Shown: positions 36,398 to 49,216, counted from the stretch's first letter. The stretch: DNA of 64,000 nucleotides from Melastoma dodecandrum (GCA_029817715.1 JARUPY010000085.1:2418001-2482000), one strand, 5' to 3'. Made by a program: numbers and translations. Notes: generated by a model from the letters alone, not told the origin.

Positions 36398-38197
36398 ATA
36401 GTAACGCTTATCTTCCTGTTCTTATGTCTGCCATAGAAAAGATAAAAACAGGGAAGAAGATTTTAGAGCTGTAGCCTTCTTCTGCATCTGCATGCGGCAA
36501 TGGGAATCGAGGTGAAATCCATTAACATTGTAGACTTTTGCAGAGTGTGGATGCAGAAGAAGAAGAAGAGGAAGAAGATGAAGAAGCTCTCACATAGATT
36601 TGTTGTTGATAGGATGTTTCTTGGACTCATGTAGTTTGTAATCAAATGATGAAAGAATGATTCTACAAACATGTCCCCAGGCACACACAGGCCATGCCAT
36701 GTTCACATGGTCCCTCCCCCTCCTCCTAACATCACGTGTGCATGTGCTGTCAGAAAGAAAGTGACCCCTCCCGCCCCATCCCCCACATTCAAATAAAATT
36801 TCAGTCCTTTTCTTGAGCAAGGCTTGTGAGTCGAAAATACCCGCGATCTGACTGCAGAAAATGCTGAGATGGGTGTGCTGCAGAATCATTATTTATGAAT
36901 GATGTCCAGAAGAACTTGGGGAAGGTGGTGGGTGATGGGAAACCTCTTCACCATCCGCTTGAGAAAGCTTTCAAATGACGAGAACGAGAATTATTTAGAC
37001 AAATAACGTTAGTGAAACGATTTTTGTTGTGCAAGTGCATGCTCTTAAAGAAAATTATTCACCCCTGCTACGAAGTTGCAGCAGGAAAATATCTTTCCAT
37101 TAGTTATGAAGAGCATTAACATGTCTATTTTACAAAATCGAGTGTTCTAACGTCAAATATTAAAATAAAGACATTTAAAATTGTTTGGATTTTTTTTAAA
37201 TATTTAGTCACTGCAAGTATTGTGTCTTAAATAAACACGGAGAAATTACGATGAAATACGTCATTTGGGTATTATTCCTTGAAGTCAAATAGTCATTGTT
37301 GTTCAATAAAATGTGCGAACCCAAAAAATACGGGGTCGTATTCTCTTGATTGTAACTATCTTCAATTCCCAATAACTCAAATTATTTTCCACAAAAATAT
37401 ATACAATGTTCAAATAACACTTCGTTCATAATTCATAAGAGAACGTGATATACACTTGTTATCGCCAATGGGCGTCAATCGGTTTGACCACAACCATGTT
37501 TATATGAATGATTGATACTCTGCCGTGGCCACACTAAATTCTGTCGTAACCATAACGATAATTATGTACACAATTAATATCCTGTATGACCACACCAATG
37601 ATTACGTTAACCGTTAGCATAAAAAAATTCTAACAGTGGTTGGGGGGAGGGGGGAAGAATGTTCACTGTCAGAGCTTCTGGGTGTTTTTCATTCACAACA
37701 CCACTACTTCTTGTCCACGGACCAGCCCACATGAAGATTTCCCACGTAGGACATGACATGGGTGGACTCGACAGTGTTCCTGGAGTTCTTAAAGGGATAC
37801 AAGAACTGGCCCATGACATGACTAATTGGCATTCAAGGAAGCAAACAGCTGCAGCAGAGGGATGGTATGTCCTGACCTGGCCTACTTACCAGTGTGCTGT
37901 TAAACTATCAAGTATCATGGAGAGAGAGAGAGAGAGTGCACTGTTTTTGCTTTCAATGGGATACTGCAGAGATGTGCATTCAAGGGGAGAGACAGGGCTT
38001 CTGTTGCAGTACAGATTCTTGCTTTTAAGGAGACATCAAGTAGGAAAGGAGACCTCGACTGGGTTCTGTCCGAAAGTGATGTGTTTAGGCGCTACTGTCA
38101 AGCCAACGGTGATGAAATTATGGTATCTATACAGATGATCCATGGAAAAAAGGAAAAAAACCAATCAAGCAGCAACATACTTGTATGATGAACTCTC
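36398..38197. other. Intergenic region
   Basis: This holds the 3' UTR of the receptor kinase and the kinesin's 3' UTR on the other strand. From 36950 to 37600 it is very AT-rich. A (GA)n run lies at about 37920-37934. A 159-codon ORF on + (37659-38138) has no family resemblance and was not called. Confidence 0.4.
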
Positions 38198-41100
38198 TCA
38201 GGAAAGAAGGAAGAACTTCCCACGAGGTGTAGACCGGCTCCCCCGGAATTCAGGCATCGATGAATTGACGGATTCCTTTGGTTGTCGAGAGAAAGCGTTT
38301 TGAGTCTTGATTTCAGCAGGTTTCCCCATGCTTTCTGTGCCTTGTTTTTGTAATCTGCAAGACGACCTATGACAATTTAAGTTCAGCATATTCAATCGCG
38401 CTCGGTCTGAGTAATTGCAAAAGAAATCACCTCTCTTCAATGTCCTGCGAGTTCTTCCGGCCATGTTGGTGCTTCTTCACTTGTAGGGATCCCAGTGGGG
38501 GAAATCCAAGAGGAACTTGTTCGTTCTCTGGTTCAGAGAAGTCGCTCCTGCGAGGGTCGTCAATCCTCTCGCCCTCGTATGTGGTGGTAATGACCGTGGT
38601 TGTCACTGCTTCGAACTTATGAGTTCTGGATGTTGGCAGTTGGTTCTTGGCCTTGACCTTTCCATCGACTTTCGCTTTCCGCACGCCACCCTGTCTTATG
38701 TTAAGAGCGTGCTTGAATTGTTCGTCATCGTGTACCTGGTACACTCTCCTGGTGCTGATCTTACTGAGGTTGGTAGATCCATCGAAGAAGTTATCGTGCT
38801 TCTGAGGTTCTAGAGACATTTGGTGATCTCTAACGTTGTTGTCTCCAGGTCCAAGAAACAAATCAGTTGCGACCGATCGACTAGTAGGGACTCTTGCAGG
38901 GAATGGCACTCTTATAAATGGCTGCCCATCTGTGACTTCGGCCTTATGCCTAGTCTTGATGACGCTTGCCCTGTCATTCGATAGGGATCTCCGAATCGGA
39001 GGTGATGCTGACCTTGGCGAAACAGAGATCACTAACTGATCTTCACCAGAAAACACTGGCTTCGACACGGTCTCTTTTTCTGAGAACTTAGATGGCAACC
39101 TCGTCCTCCTTTGCTTGCCAGAAGAACAACTTCTAGCCTGAGTAGGACCAGCAAAATAGTAAGAGTTCCGAAAATCAACAGAACACCCGTGCGAGCATCC
39201 AGAGACTTACCTCTGTGATTCTAGGATCCTCCGTTGGCTTCTGAAAACCTTCGGGCTTAGCGCCAACACCGCGATAGGGGGAGACTGTCCTACCCTTCTG
39301 AGATTCAACAGTACTCCGGGTAGTTGCAGCTGACCTGTATTGTTCCAATTCTAACTCTTTACTCTCCAATGCTAGCTTGAGATTTGAAACCTAGAGAGGA
39401 CAAAACAATGTCATTAGTTAGTATATCAGGCACTAGAACGATGAATGTGGACGTTGTTCCGAGGAAGACACCTCTTCTTTCAGCTCTCTTATTTCGCCTG
39501 TCTCCTTGTTCGACTTCGCAGCTCCGAGTTCTATCGTCGCCACTCTTTCAGCAAACTTGAGGGTGCTGATTGTTTCCCCTAATGCATTAACTTCAGGATT
39601 AATGTGGACAAACATTAATGTCTTGGCCTGTCCTCCTGCAAAAGATAGAGATTCCAACATTGGGTAAGTCATGTCCAGGTCGAGCTCTCGATGTCGTAAT
39701 ATACACTCGAAGGTGGTGAGAGTTCCCTTACCCAGCGAATCCTGAAGTAGTTGGGTGAGTTTGCTATTTCGGTAAGGGACATGAGGGCTCTTCTGTGCAA
39801 GAGCGGAGATCACATCCCCGAGAGCAGAGAGAGATCGGTTGATGTGTTGGGCTTCCTTTAGCCTCTCGCCAACTGCCTCGGACTTGTCCACCCTCTCACT
39901 CCCGGCTAAATCCACCAGATGGAGGCATCCTCTGAGGATCGAACCAGAAACTAGCTCTTTTCCTTGGACATGCACAGTCAAGATGCTAGGAGAATTTGCG
40001 GCGGAAAGTAAGCATGTGAAGTTGCTGCAGCTACGAGCACATTCAAGATGACAGAATCAGGACATACCTATGCGAGCGACTGCTCCTCACATTCAAGGCT
40101 GTAGCACCAACGGCGCGATTCTTGTGGCCTATCCTCATCAGATCAAGAACATCTTGAGTACACATGACGGGAATCAAGCTCGCATCGGGCACATTCAGAC
40201 CATTTAACTGCGAATTATTTCTTATGTCTAACGTAACAAAATGTCAAGGAAGTTAACCAACATCTAAACCTTGAGCTCATAACATGTCGGCGAAAGAAGA
40301 AAAGTAATAGAAGGATATCTTCTCGTGAAACCATCGGTGACGAGGAGGTCTCGTACTTGTTCATTGTAAATCTCAATCATTTGGACAGCAACATCATACT
40401 TGATGACATCCAACCTTTCCTTCGATAGAAGGAACAGATCCCTCAGCGCTCGATAGTTCACGCCCCAAGTATCCTCCGTCGTCAAATCCGGACCGCTCTG
40501 CAAGAATGAAAAAGGGTTCCTTCGTCACACTGACCAAAGTACGACGTGACGGACAAGATAAAGAAGATGCACTTCGTCACCATCGTGTAAGTTTTCCCGG
40601 AGCCAGTCTGCCCATACGCAAAGATGCAGACGTTATAGCCATCAAGGATGGATCTGATAAGCGGTTGAGTATCTGCGTATATATTTTCTGCACAGAAAGA
40701 GATTGGGATTGTTGCAGTAAAATCCCATTGAGACAAGCATTTCGGAAGACGATGCCCCGCTGTAAATTACTGAAGCATATACCTTGTGTGGCATTCGTGC
40801 TGAAGACTTTGTTGAAAGTAAAAGAACGTCTCGCATCCTTTCCTTGCTTGAAAGGATTGACGATCAGTATACTTCCAGTTTCGCCGATGTAATCCACAGT
40901 GGTCTGAGTACATGATTGGCCTGGAAGAAACGGTCGTACACGACAATAAACTCTGATAGTACCTGCATAGACGAGATCATGGTTAGATGCTTTGACGATA
41001 AATGTACGGCGAAATTGAAACTTGAGAGGTAAGGAAAGAGAATCCCGACACCTTTAAGGTCCTGCACTTGATTGTAGAGGATGCGGTTCTCCTCTAACAC

Positions 41101-43506
41101 TTTATGGTAAGAGGAGGAAGCACCTTCCACGCTCTGAACATGATCACCTGCGAGATGCAGAAGAATAACCTCAAATGGTTAACAAATGCCACCATTCGAG
41201 CAATTGGTCAAAGGAAAACTAAGTGCATGTCGAGTCATCACTGAGGAGTCGGAGTTCTTCCTCCCAAATCGATTGGATTTGTCGGACTTCAAGCTTCGTT
41301 TCATGGAGAAAGAACTTCAGATCCTGAGTATAACCCAGAAAATGGCATATCAGAGGTAAGTTGGTAATTCACGGAACAATGTCCGAATGAATTCTCATTC
41401 TATCTGTGTGCTTTTACCTTGATCTGCTTGTGTTGTAACTGAATCTCGTCGACTTGACCATCACAGTTGCCAGTGGTCGCTCTAACACCGTTGAGTTTCC
41501 CGCTGCAGATACAGAACTGTGACAGATCATTCGAAGCGAGATTCGTCCTTTGTCGCAGATACTGGTCAATGGCTTGTAGGAATTCCACCCTTGACATCGA
41601 TCTGAGATCACCTCTCAGTATCTTCTTCAGAAACAACGCAAGCTGTGGAAAGTTCAGCCAAACCATGCTTAAACAAAGTTTGTGACAGGAATAACTGATC
41701 GAGAAATTTCTGTATGCAGGTTCAACAGAAGATCAATCTTACCTGAGTACCCTGAGAGACAAGCACAGCCGAGAAATCCTTGACTACTTTACTGAGCAAG
41801 GCGTCAACTACCTGCGACAATTCAGAAAAATGTTATGAACGGCACGGATAAATTACCCGGCATGCAAGAGATTAGAACAGGACTTACCTACCATTGCATT
41901 CAGGGGTAAATCTTCCATTCCATCTACTTCTCTCAGATAGGCCTGAAGAAGCCCCAGGCCGAAGCGATCGAACAAGAAGGTCAAAAGGTTGGTGATTTTG
42001 GATTCTTCCTTCGAGACCTCATTCAATAGGTGGAGAACCTCCAGGACTTGCTCATACTGCGATGAATCTGACTCATCCACGGACTCGTCAGTGCTGTCGC
42101 TGCCAACTAACGATGATCCAGGATACTTGGGCAAAGAAGTGATCCTCACTGTGCCTCCAAATCTCCAAACGCCGATGGCGCCGGCTTCCTTCCACTCGTG
42201 ATATCCTTTCAGACAAAGGACGGAGTCCACTACTTTGTTCGACGATCCTCCCTGAGGAATTCAAAATGCGGCGTTCGTTATCAGATTATGATGCTGTTAG
42301 TTCATGAATCACGATAATTACTGCCGAACAGAGCAATTGTACTTTCTCCAAATCGGATGCTTCAAAAGTCAAGAGCTGCATGTCCTTGACAGCTACCAAG
42401 AAGTTCCTCATATTCTCGAAGTACTGTATCGCAGATTGAGCTGCGCCTTCTGCCGCCTGAACATCCAAAACCGGGTTCTCCACCACCTATGGAATCGCTC
42501 CCCCAAAATGAAACTGTCCTAGAAATCCCATCCAAATAGCGCCATGACCTCCATAAACTCAGGCGGAGTTTCCTTTACCTTGTGGACTGCCCCGGGTTGA
42601 CCTTGTTGAGCACGTTGCAGAGGATGAGCCCGTTGCGGAGCACGAGACAGAACTCCTCCTCTGAGGGCTCCTTCGGGAGCGTAGCCGATGCCCCGCTGTC
42701 CATCTGCCGCAGCCATTCCGCCGCTTTATACCTTCTCGAAGCTGAACCACAACGAAAAGTAATCCGAACCCATCAAACCCAGATCCAGAAAACAATCTAT
42801 TCTCATTTGCAACAACAACTCAGTCAAGCACAGCAATTTAATCTCGCTTAGCTTCACTGATCCAATAAAAATGTCAATGTCACGGTAGATCAGATCTTTT
42901 TCGACTGTCCTGAGGTATCCTAGTCGTAAAAAAACACGTCCGAACTTGGTGTCGCAGGCGTGGTGCTTCGAGCATCATTACACAAGCACGGAAAACACGG
43001 AAGAAAGGCAAAGATCGGTAGGCAAAAATCAACAAACAAAAGGAATTTAACTAGAAGAAAGAGATTGAAAAGGGAAAAGGCAGTGTGGGTCACCAGTAAA
43101 GAACAGTGGTTTTCCTAATAACAAAAGGAAAAGCCAAACTTCTGAGCACCCACAACAACGACAACATCATCATCTTCCATCATCACGAAACGTTAACCAA
43201 TACTTACTCTTTTCCCGTTGCTCCGGGCCGGAATTGGCCTTGGACAGGCCAACGAAAAAGGAACTCAAGAAACCTCAGACACAGCAGAAAACAGAGCGGA
43301 GCATTTCAAGAAAAGCGACTGATATATATATATATACTGAATAGTTAGTCGGTACCTGCTTCTTCGGCTTTCCTGTGTGCGAGCTCGTAGTCGTTGATGA
43401 TCTCCGCATCGTTGCCACCCAAGACGAGGGACTTAAGGCCGTGGAGGTTCTTCCCGGGGGAGACAAAAGCCGCAGCACCGGCGGAGTTGCCTCCCTCCTG
43501 AGGCAT
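38198..43506 (-). CDS. KIN-14 family kinesin with N-terminal CH domain
   Basis: Seventeen exons on the minus strand, from 43506-43356 (exon 1) to 38354-38198 (exon 17). Key others: 42741-42579, 42486-42343, 42251-41892, 41811-41743, 41642-41418, 41323-41242, 41147-41052, 40962-40783, 40687-40581, 40497-40319, 40232-40068, 39985-39732, 39635-39472, 39390-39211, 39137-38431. About 1127 aa if one missing base is allowed for. Order: short leader; calponin-homology actin-binding domain ([28 protein letters not shown]); coiled coil; motor from residue ~430 ([12 protein letters not shown]-loop [22 protein letters not shown]); Ser/Arg-rich tail. Internal motor plus CH domain defines plant KCH kinesins, minus-end-directed motors linking microtubules and actin. 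Exon 2 lacks one base in a G run near 42588-42592, shifting the frame; intron 11 is U12-type. Confidence 0.88.
40233..40318 (-). other. U12-type AT-AC intron in the kinesin gene
   Basis: On the minus strand the intron opens ATATCCTTCT at 40318, the U12 5' splice-site consensus. It carries TTCCTTGAC (40251-40243), matching the U12 branch consensus TTCCTTRAY, with the branch A 11 nt before the end, and closes TTAC at 40233. Splicing here gives FTRR followed by [17 protein letters not shown], exactly the family sequence with correct phase. The alternative GT donor near 40267 gives the wrong phase and inserts non-family residues. Confidence 0.88.
43322..43335. repeat. TA microsatellite in kinesin intron 1
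   Basis: A short (TA)n run lies in the first intron of the kinesin gene, near its donor side. A (GA)n run lies at about 43577-43601 in the 5' leader of the same gene. Confidence 0.8.
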
Positions 43507-44799
43507 TTCCACCCCAACTCTGCTCCAGGGAGGAAACTCACTCGTCAATGGGAGTTTATAAAGAATCCGGGCAAGATAGAGAGAGAGAGAGAGAGAGAGA
43601 AAGAAGGGGAAGAAGATCAAGAAACTCCAGCGGGCAAACCTTATTGAATGCAGACGCGAGAGTCTCGTGGGGAAAGCTTACGGAAAGGAAGAGAGGGAGA
43701 GGAGGAAAAGATTGAGGCTTTAATTCATGCATGGGATTGGGACCATCTTTCGATTTACGAGACACAAACCTAAACAAGAGGAAGGAAGAAGAAATGACGC
43801 AAGACATGGGTTTTAAAGCGTAACACGAACTGACTCTTGGCCGTTACCAAGAACAACATCCACGTGGCAGCATCCCACTTCCCCTGTTACCTTGGTTGTG
43901 ATCTCCTCCAGGACCCTGTCAACTTAGATTAATTTTTTTTAAAAAGGAAAAATTGCCATCAATTTCAAAAGTTACGTAAATGTTTTTCATTAAAAAAAAA
44001 CGCTCAAGCTCAATCAATTTAATTAATTTTTTTTTTCCAAATCGGTTATTTGATATAATATATGTGATTTTAATTGAGAATTTCTACATTTAATATTAGT
44101 TTAATAAGTTTTTTTTTAATAAAACTAACCACATTACCTTATCTTTCTTCCCTTTTATAATTAACATTTGTTCATTTTAGGCTAGAAATTAGACAACGAT
44201 GTTGATGAATTTGATTTGGCTTTGCGGCATTTTTATAGGAATGGATGGGCCAATATATAGATAGGTGAGCATAATTTTATGGTACTGAATATCATGATGA
44301 GCTTTTATATGCTATTAGTTTGTATAACACCCCCCCTCCTCCATCTTTAGGGTTGTGCTCTTGCTTTAATAATGATTCCCTTTCTTTTCTTTGTTTGTGG
44401 GGTCTAGTCTGTCTGTCATCATTTTTACAGCTTATATTCATATAACGAGCTAATAGTAATAATAAGGCATGGGACAGGGTCGCTCTAGACGATTATCACG
44501 TCAGATTTTGGGAAGAATGAATAAATGAAAGAGAAGAGACTGACTGACCAACTCCACACCATTGGATTCCACTTTCACTAATTTAAAACCCAAATCGGAT
44601 TCCAGTTTAAGGAAGAAAGAAGAGAATGTCTCTGTTCTCCTCATGAGGGACCACCCCTCCCCCTCCCTAGTTATCATTCTCTCAATCCCATGCATTGCTT
44701 TGCCTCCTCTCACCCACAAAATCCTTCAATCCATCACACCCAACACGCCATCACAATCATCACTTCATTGTATTCGGTTGTAACCCACGAAAGGAAAGC
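43507..44799. other. Kinesin promoter side and AT-rich intergenic DNA
   Basis: A GA-rich leader lies at 43560-43620, then AT-rich sequence from 43920 to 44330 with A/T homopolymers. No gene is recognised. Confidence 0.4.
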
Positions 44800-44808
44800 A
44801 CAAAAAAA

Positions 44809-45022
44809 GGATAAATTATCATATCTATTTTTTTTTTCTTTTCGATTTATCCTAAACTTTCAAAAATATCGCCATGTATTTTAACCTTACTCCGTTAAAT
44901 CGAATTTATCCTCCGTTAGCCGTCCCCGCTAACGGAGGCCTACGTGGCACTGACGTGTCTTTTAACACCGTCAACCCTCTGAAATTGCCCTTTTTTTTCC
45001 CAAATCGATATTTGCCCTAATC
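44809..45022 (+). repeat. Left terminal inverted repeat of the MULE
   Basis: It pairs with 49640-49860 in inverted orientation. It carries its own internal palindrome: CCTCCGTTAGC (44910-44920) and GCTAACGGAGG (44928-44938) around a 7-nt loop. Confidence 0.8.
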
Positions 45023-45501
45023 GTTTGCCAACGACCCCTGCCTCCCCAACCTACCCATTACCTCCGACCTTCACCATTTCCAGCAAACGTCATCCTCTAC
45101 CTCTCCGACCTCCATCATTCCCAGAATAGGCCTCTTCATCTACGTTGGGGTTAGTCGCCACCGTCCCCCGACCACCAACACCCACACCCACAGGTTGGAG
45201 AGAAGGCCAACCGTATTCCACCTCGATCTGCATTTCCACGGGTTGTCTGTTGTGAGTTATTTCCAGGCTGTTGTTCTTGAGATTGTGAAAGAACATTTCC
45301 AGATTGAAGTTATCGTCTTCATTGCTGTTAGTTGTTTGTTAATTATTGTTAGTTGATTGTTAGTTCATTGGTGTTAGTTGTTGATAATGTTCATACCTGT
45401 TGTTAGTTCATTATTGAGAATTTATTGTTGTTAGTTCATTGTTGTTTGTTGGTGTATGTGCAGGTTTGTCTAGTAGAAGAAACAATAGGAGCAATAGCAG
45501 C

Positions 45502-45888
45502 ATGGATAGCTCGAGCTACGTGGAGAAAAATGTCAATGTGAAATGTTATTGTGAAGTTCAATGCACTGTTAGGACAACTCAAATCGAAATGAACAATGGT
45601 AGAAAGTTTTTCGGATGTTGTCATTATTAGTTTGATGGAGGTTGCGGTTTTTTTATGTGGGTGGATACTCCTCGCTTGAAAAAACGGTTTGTTGAAGCAG
45701 ATGAGATGGCTGATAATGCAAACATCGAGGCACGATTAAGGAACGCGGAAATAGCATTGGCTAAAGTTAAAGAAAATATCATGATTTTGAAAGCAGAATC
45801 CTCTAAACTATTGTGTTTTAGTGTAGTTGGTGTTGTTATATGTTTATGTTTGGTGCTTGTCTCATGGAAAAATGGATGTCATAATTAG
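45502..45888 (+). pseudogene. GRF zinc-finger / transmembrane protein carried by the MULE, with in-frame TAG
   Basis: One frame encodes a short protein. Residues ~8-50 form a GRF-type zinc finger (CYCEV, GRKFFGC, then FDGGCGFFMWVD), followed by a helical charged region (EARLRNAEIALAKVKENIMI) and a C-terminal membrane span (CFSVVGVVICLCLVLVSW). A single TAG at 45628-45630 interrupts the zinc finger between CHY and FDGG; the frame is otherwise open. Small GRF-finger/TM proteins are widespread in plant genomes and often sit in transposons. The copy is transcribed opposite to the transposase. As read, only a 42-residue fragment would be made unless the stop is read through or is a sequence error. 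Confidence 0.72.
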
Positions 45889-46274
45889 TTGATGTTATGT
45901 ATCTTATCCAAACAATGATGTTATCTAGGTGTGTTATCCTTGTTATGCAACGACAACAACGACGGCAATATTCATGTTTTTAGTTTTTTGTATTAAATTC
46001 ATTTTAGGAGTTCAAGAAAGCAACGACGGCAATATCGTGCAGTTCCAAGGAAAATAATGCCGGTGCAGCTGCGCGAATGTGTCTGCTATGTTCATCCGAC
46101 GCCCTCGCGCAGCTGCACGAGTAGATCAACCACGACGCGCACCAATTTTCCAGACGATATACTAGATTTTTTAATGGAAGCCACATAAGATTCTTGCAGC
46201 AGTTTGTGAAGAAAAAATTGCATTGAACAATTCATTGTTGCACCATACAAACTAGTATGTTTGTAAAGCAGTCT

Positions 46275-46492
46275 ATTCAATCTGCAACATTCAATATAAC
46301 ACATTACAAAGCGGTCTGCAACATTGAACAAGAAAACACAAGCTGTCTGCAACATTGAACAAGCAGAACACGTTACAAAGCAGTCTGCAACATTCAAACA
46401 TATCACATTACAAAGCAGTCTGCAACATTCAAACATATCACATTACAAAGCAGTCTGCAACATTCAAACATATCACATTACAAAGCTGTCTC
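46275..46492. repeat. Minisatellite of a ~35-bp unit inside the MULE
   Basis: A unit of about 35 bp, centred on CATTACAAAGCAGTCTGCAA followed by CATTCAAACATAT, recurs several times with small changes. The last copies are nearly identical and the first ones more diverged. It lies between the passenger and the transposase. Confidence 0.8.
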
Positions 46493-46723
46493 ATTAAAGT
46501 ACATTGGTAGAAACTTCTATGCTAGGTCCTGCAACAGAGGATTCTTGTATGCCGAATGTCCCAAAATTGAAGCTGCTCTGAGCATAACTTGGAGTTCCCT
46601 TTTCCACTTGTGCTGTAGGATGGAAAATGGATACTCTTCCCCTTCCTCATCTTCCCCTTCATCGAAATCTTGTTACCTGCCATGTACAAAAGTGTTAGTC
46701 ACGACAAGCATCAAAACACTTAC

Positions 46724-49216
46724 TGACTATTGAAATCATACTTACCTGACCACCAGTTACAACGTTATGTGTTTCAGCAGCGGCTGCCAACGTTGTGGGG
46801 GTTTTACAACCTCTTTTGTTGTGATCATAGACCTTGCACCGACTGCACCTAACTTCTCCTCCTTTTTTTGACAGCTTGGTTGCATTCTTTGGCTCCTCGT
46901 CTACTCCTTTCTTTCTGTTTTTTTTTTCAGTCTTCCTGGCTGCACCTTAAAAGGTGGAGGTTGTATTGGCTTTCCCGTGTCCACTGGCCAAGTGTCCTCA
47001 CCCTCCATAGTAGGATTTCTTGAAAAATGCATGCATATATGCATCAACATCATGCTTCCTAAAGTTTATGCACGCTATACCATGACAGCGGGGGATGCCG
47101 GTCAAATCCCACTCTCTACAACTACATGTACATGCCTGCAAGTCCACCACAAATTTCTCTTGCCTACGAACCACCTCGAATTTATCACCCATTGAAGGTC
47201 TTGGTACCCATAAGCCAGCACTAACTTTCAATTTTTCAACCTTCTTCCTAATTTTTGGACATATTTCATCCTTGCTACCCTCAAACAGTCAATGCTTGTA
47301 ATACATTCTCTCCATCAATGCTACTCTAACATCATCCAACATTGTCTACAATTGGTTTGGTCCTAGCTAATGCGATGTAACTTTTAAATGTCTCACAGTG
47401 ATTATTATCCGTCGCATCATACTTGACTTATGGTTTAAAGAACACCTGTTTGAAAATTTTGAGTATATGATGAAGCATAATAAGACAACCAAATCATTGT
47501 TTAAGTAAAATCTTCAACAAGAAAGAGATCAGCCGACCTTGCAAAAATGTTGAGGCCCTTATTTGTTAAAGTCTTGGGCTACTTCGGGAGACAACAAACT
47601 CATGTTGTTCATTGCATTGTTGTATGCAGCCTCATGAGTACTTTTTACAGCACTCCAGAAACATTTCTTTAGCATTTGCCCTCAGTGCGCGATTTTCCAA
47701 TTGGCATAAACATGTCTTGCGCAATTGCGATGCTCAGCCAGTGGCGCAAGATCAGCAACAGCATGCATCAGTCCCTACATGTCACATAAGATGTCACCAT
47801 ACAATAAATCGACCACATATGTGATGTTAACTGCAAAAAAGGAATGAACATATTACCTTTTGCTTATCACTGATGAACGTCCATCCACGTCCATCAATCA
47901 CAGCCAAATCATGAAATAGTAAAGACATAAACCACATCCAAGATTGAGTGTTCTCACTCTCCACCACTGCCCAAGCTACGGGGAACATATGATTGTTCCC
48001 ATCCCTACCAACGACAGAAAATAATATTCCACCAGCATTTGTCTTCAAGAAAGTGTCATCGAAGCCCACCAGCTTCCTACAACCAAGCCTCAAGCCTTTC
48101 CTCAGCTCACTAAATCCAACGTAAAACCTCTCGAAAGTGTTAAAAAGCCCTAAACTAGGAGTTACTTCTAACTCTAACTTGAATGTACTATCGAGACATA
48201 TCTTTCCAACATAAGCTACATAAGATCTAATCTTTTTATAGTGCTCTTCAATGGTCCCATTAACAATCTTTTGGGCGTCCCATTTTGCCCTGTAGACTTG
48301 CAGCTTGTTCACATTAATAGAATACTTCTCCATCAAATCAACAATCACATCCCTCGCTCTCATTGTATGGGGTCTGTTCATTCTAATGAACTCGCGAGCC
48401 AACCATTTAACGGTTGCCTGTCTATTTTTCAAAGCACGAGTATATTTATGCTCTAAATTGCATGCCTTAACAGCAACCGTGAGATCACGTTGTAAGAAAC
48501 TAGCATACACTCGCTAAGGACATCATTCCTTACATACTACTTCCATTCTTCTATTATCATGCCTAACCCAACGTAAATTCACTCAACTTACAATCCTATA
48601 ATCCTGAATAGCTTCTTTAAACTGTTCAAGGGAATCAAATCGTAACCCAATCTCAAATTTCGAGTCATTATGATCACAGTCAGGGTCATAGATTTTTTCA
48701 ACACTCCCATGCATAGAAATGACGTTATCATCATCAACTTCAGCTTCTACAATAAGTTCTGCCTCTGAACCAACATAATCAGATTCGATAACCTCAACAT
48801 TATCTATGTTTACTTCATTAACTTCATCCTGACCAACATGGTCAACAGATTCATCATCCCTTTCCCCTCCCCTATCATCCTCACCACATTCAGGATCACG
48901 ATCGAAGATTTCATCTCTATCAATGTAAATATCAATGCACTTAGCCTCTAACAACAAACTAACCATCTCACTCACTTGTGCATCAATTAATATCTCAATC
49001 AAACCTTTGGTTATAAACTCTTCTCAGGTTTCACGAAACATATCCTATTAGGCTCATATCCACACTGTCTAGCTAAGCTTTCGATTCTGAAATAGCTTGC
49101 TTATCAACATCGATGTTATCATATTTAACGGTCTTACCACCAACATACGAAACTCTGCCCGTAAAGTGAATTTTTCCCCCAACGTGGACAACAAGATTGC
49201 CACGTCCGTCTTCCAT
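46724..49216 (-). pseudogene. MuDR-type transposase pseudogene
   Basis: Read on the minus strand, frames broken by stops and frameshifts preserve the MULE transposase layout. The N-terminal part from the ATG at 49216 includes FTGRVSYVGGKTVKYDNIDV. An acidic spacer follows, then the MuDR DNA-binding region (GLRFDSLEQFKEAIQDY, about 48650-48590). The DDE core spans 48510-47830 (GFDDTFLKTNAGGILFSVVG, PVAWAVVESENTQSWMWF, FISDKQK), then a His/Cys segment (EHRNCARHVYANWKIAH, about 47735). The SWIM zinc finger (CSCREWDLTGIPRCHGIACI) lies near 47150-47070. Last is a zinc knuckle (RCSRCKVYDHNKRGC) near 46850-46805. Stops at about 48560 (several), 47690 and 47565 and a frameshift near 49080 show it is dead. 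Confidence 0.85.

Noticed and set aside
37659..38138. 159-codon ORF between the receptor kinase and the kinesin
   Set aside because: No recognised domain, GA-repeat within it, and located where the kinesin 3' UTR is expected.
40267..40318. GT donor (AAG then GTTTAG) at 40267 for the kinesin exon ending at 40319
   Set aside because: It adds residues foreign to the family and gives the wrong phase with the next exon; the AT-AC splice fits exactly.
46092..46436. 114-codon minus-strand ORF with repeated Cys/Phe/Val motifs
   Set aside because: The repetition comes from the 35-bp minisatellite, not from a protein.
46275..46492. Possible CRISPR-like array
   Set aside because: Direct tandem copies without unique spacers, within a plant transposon.
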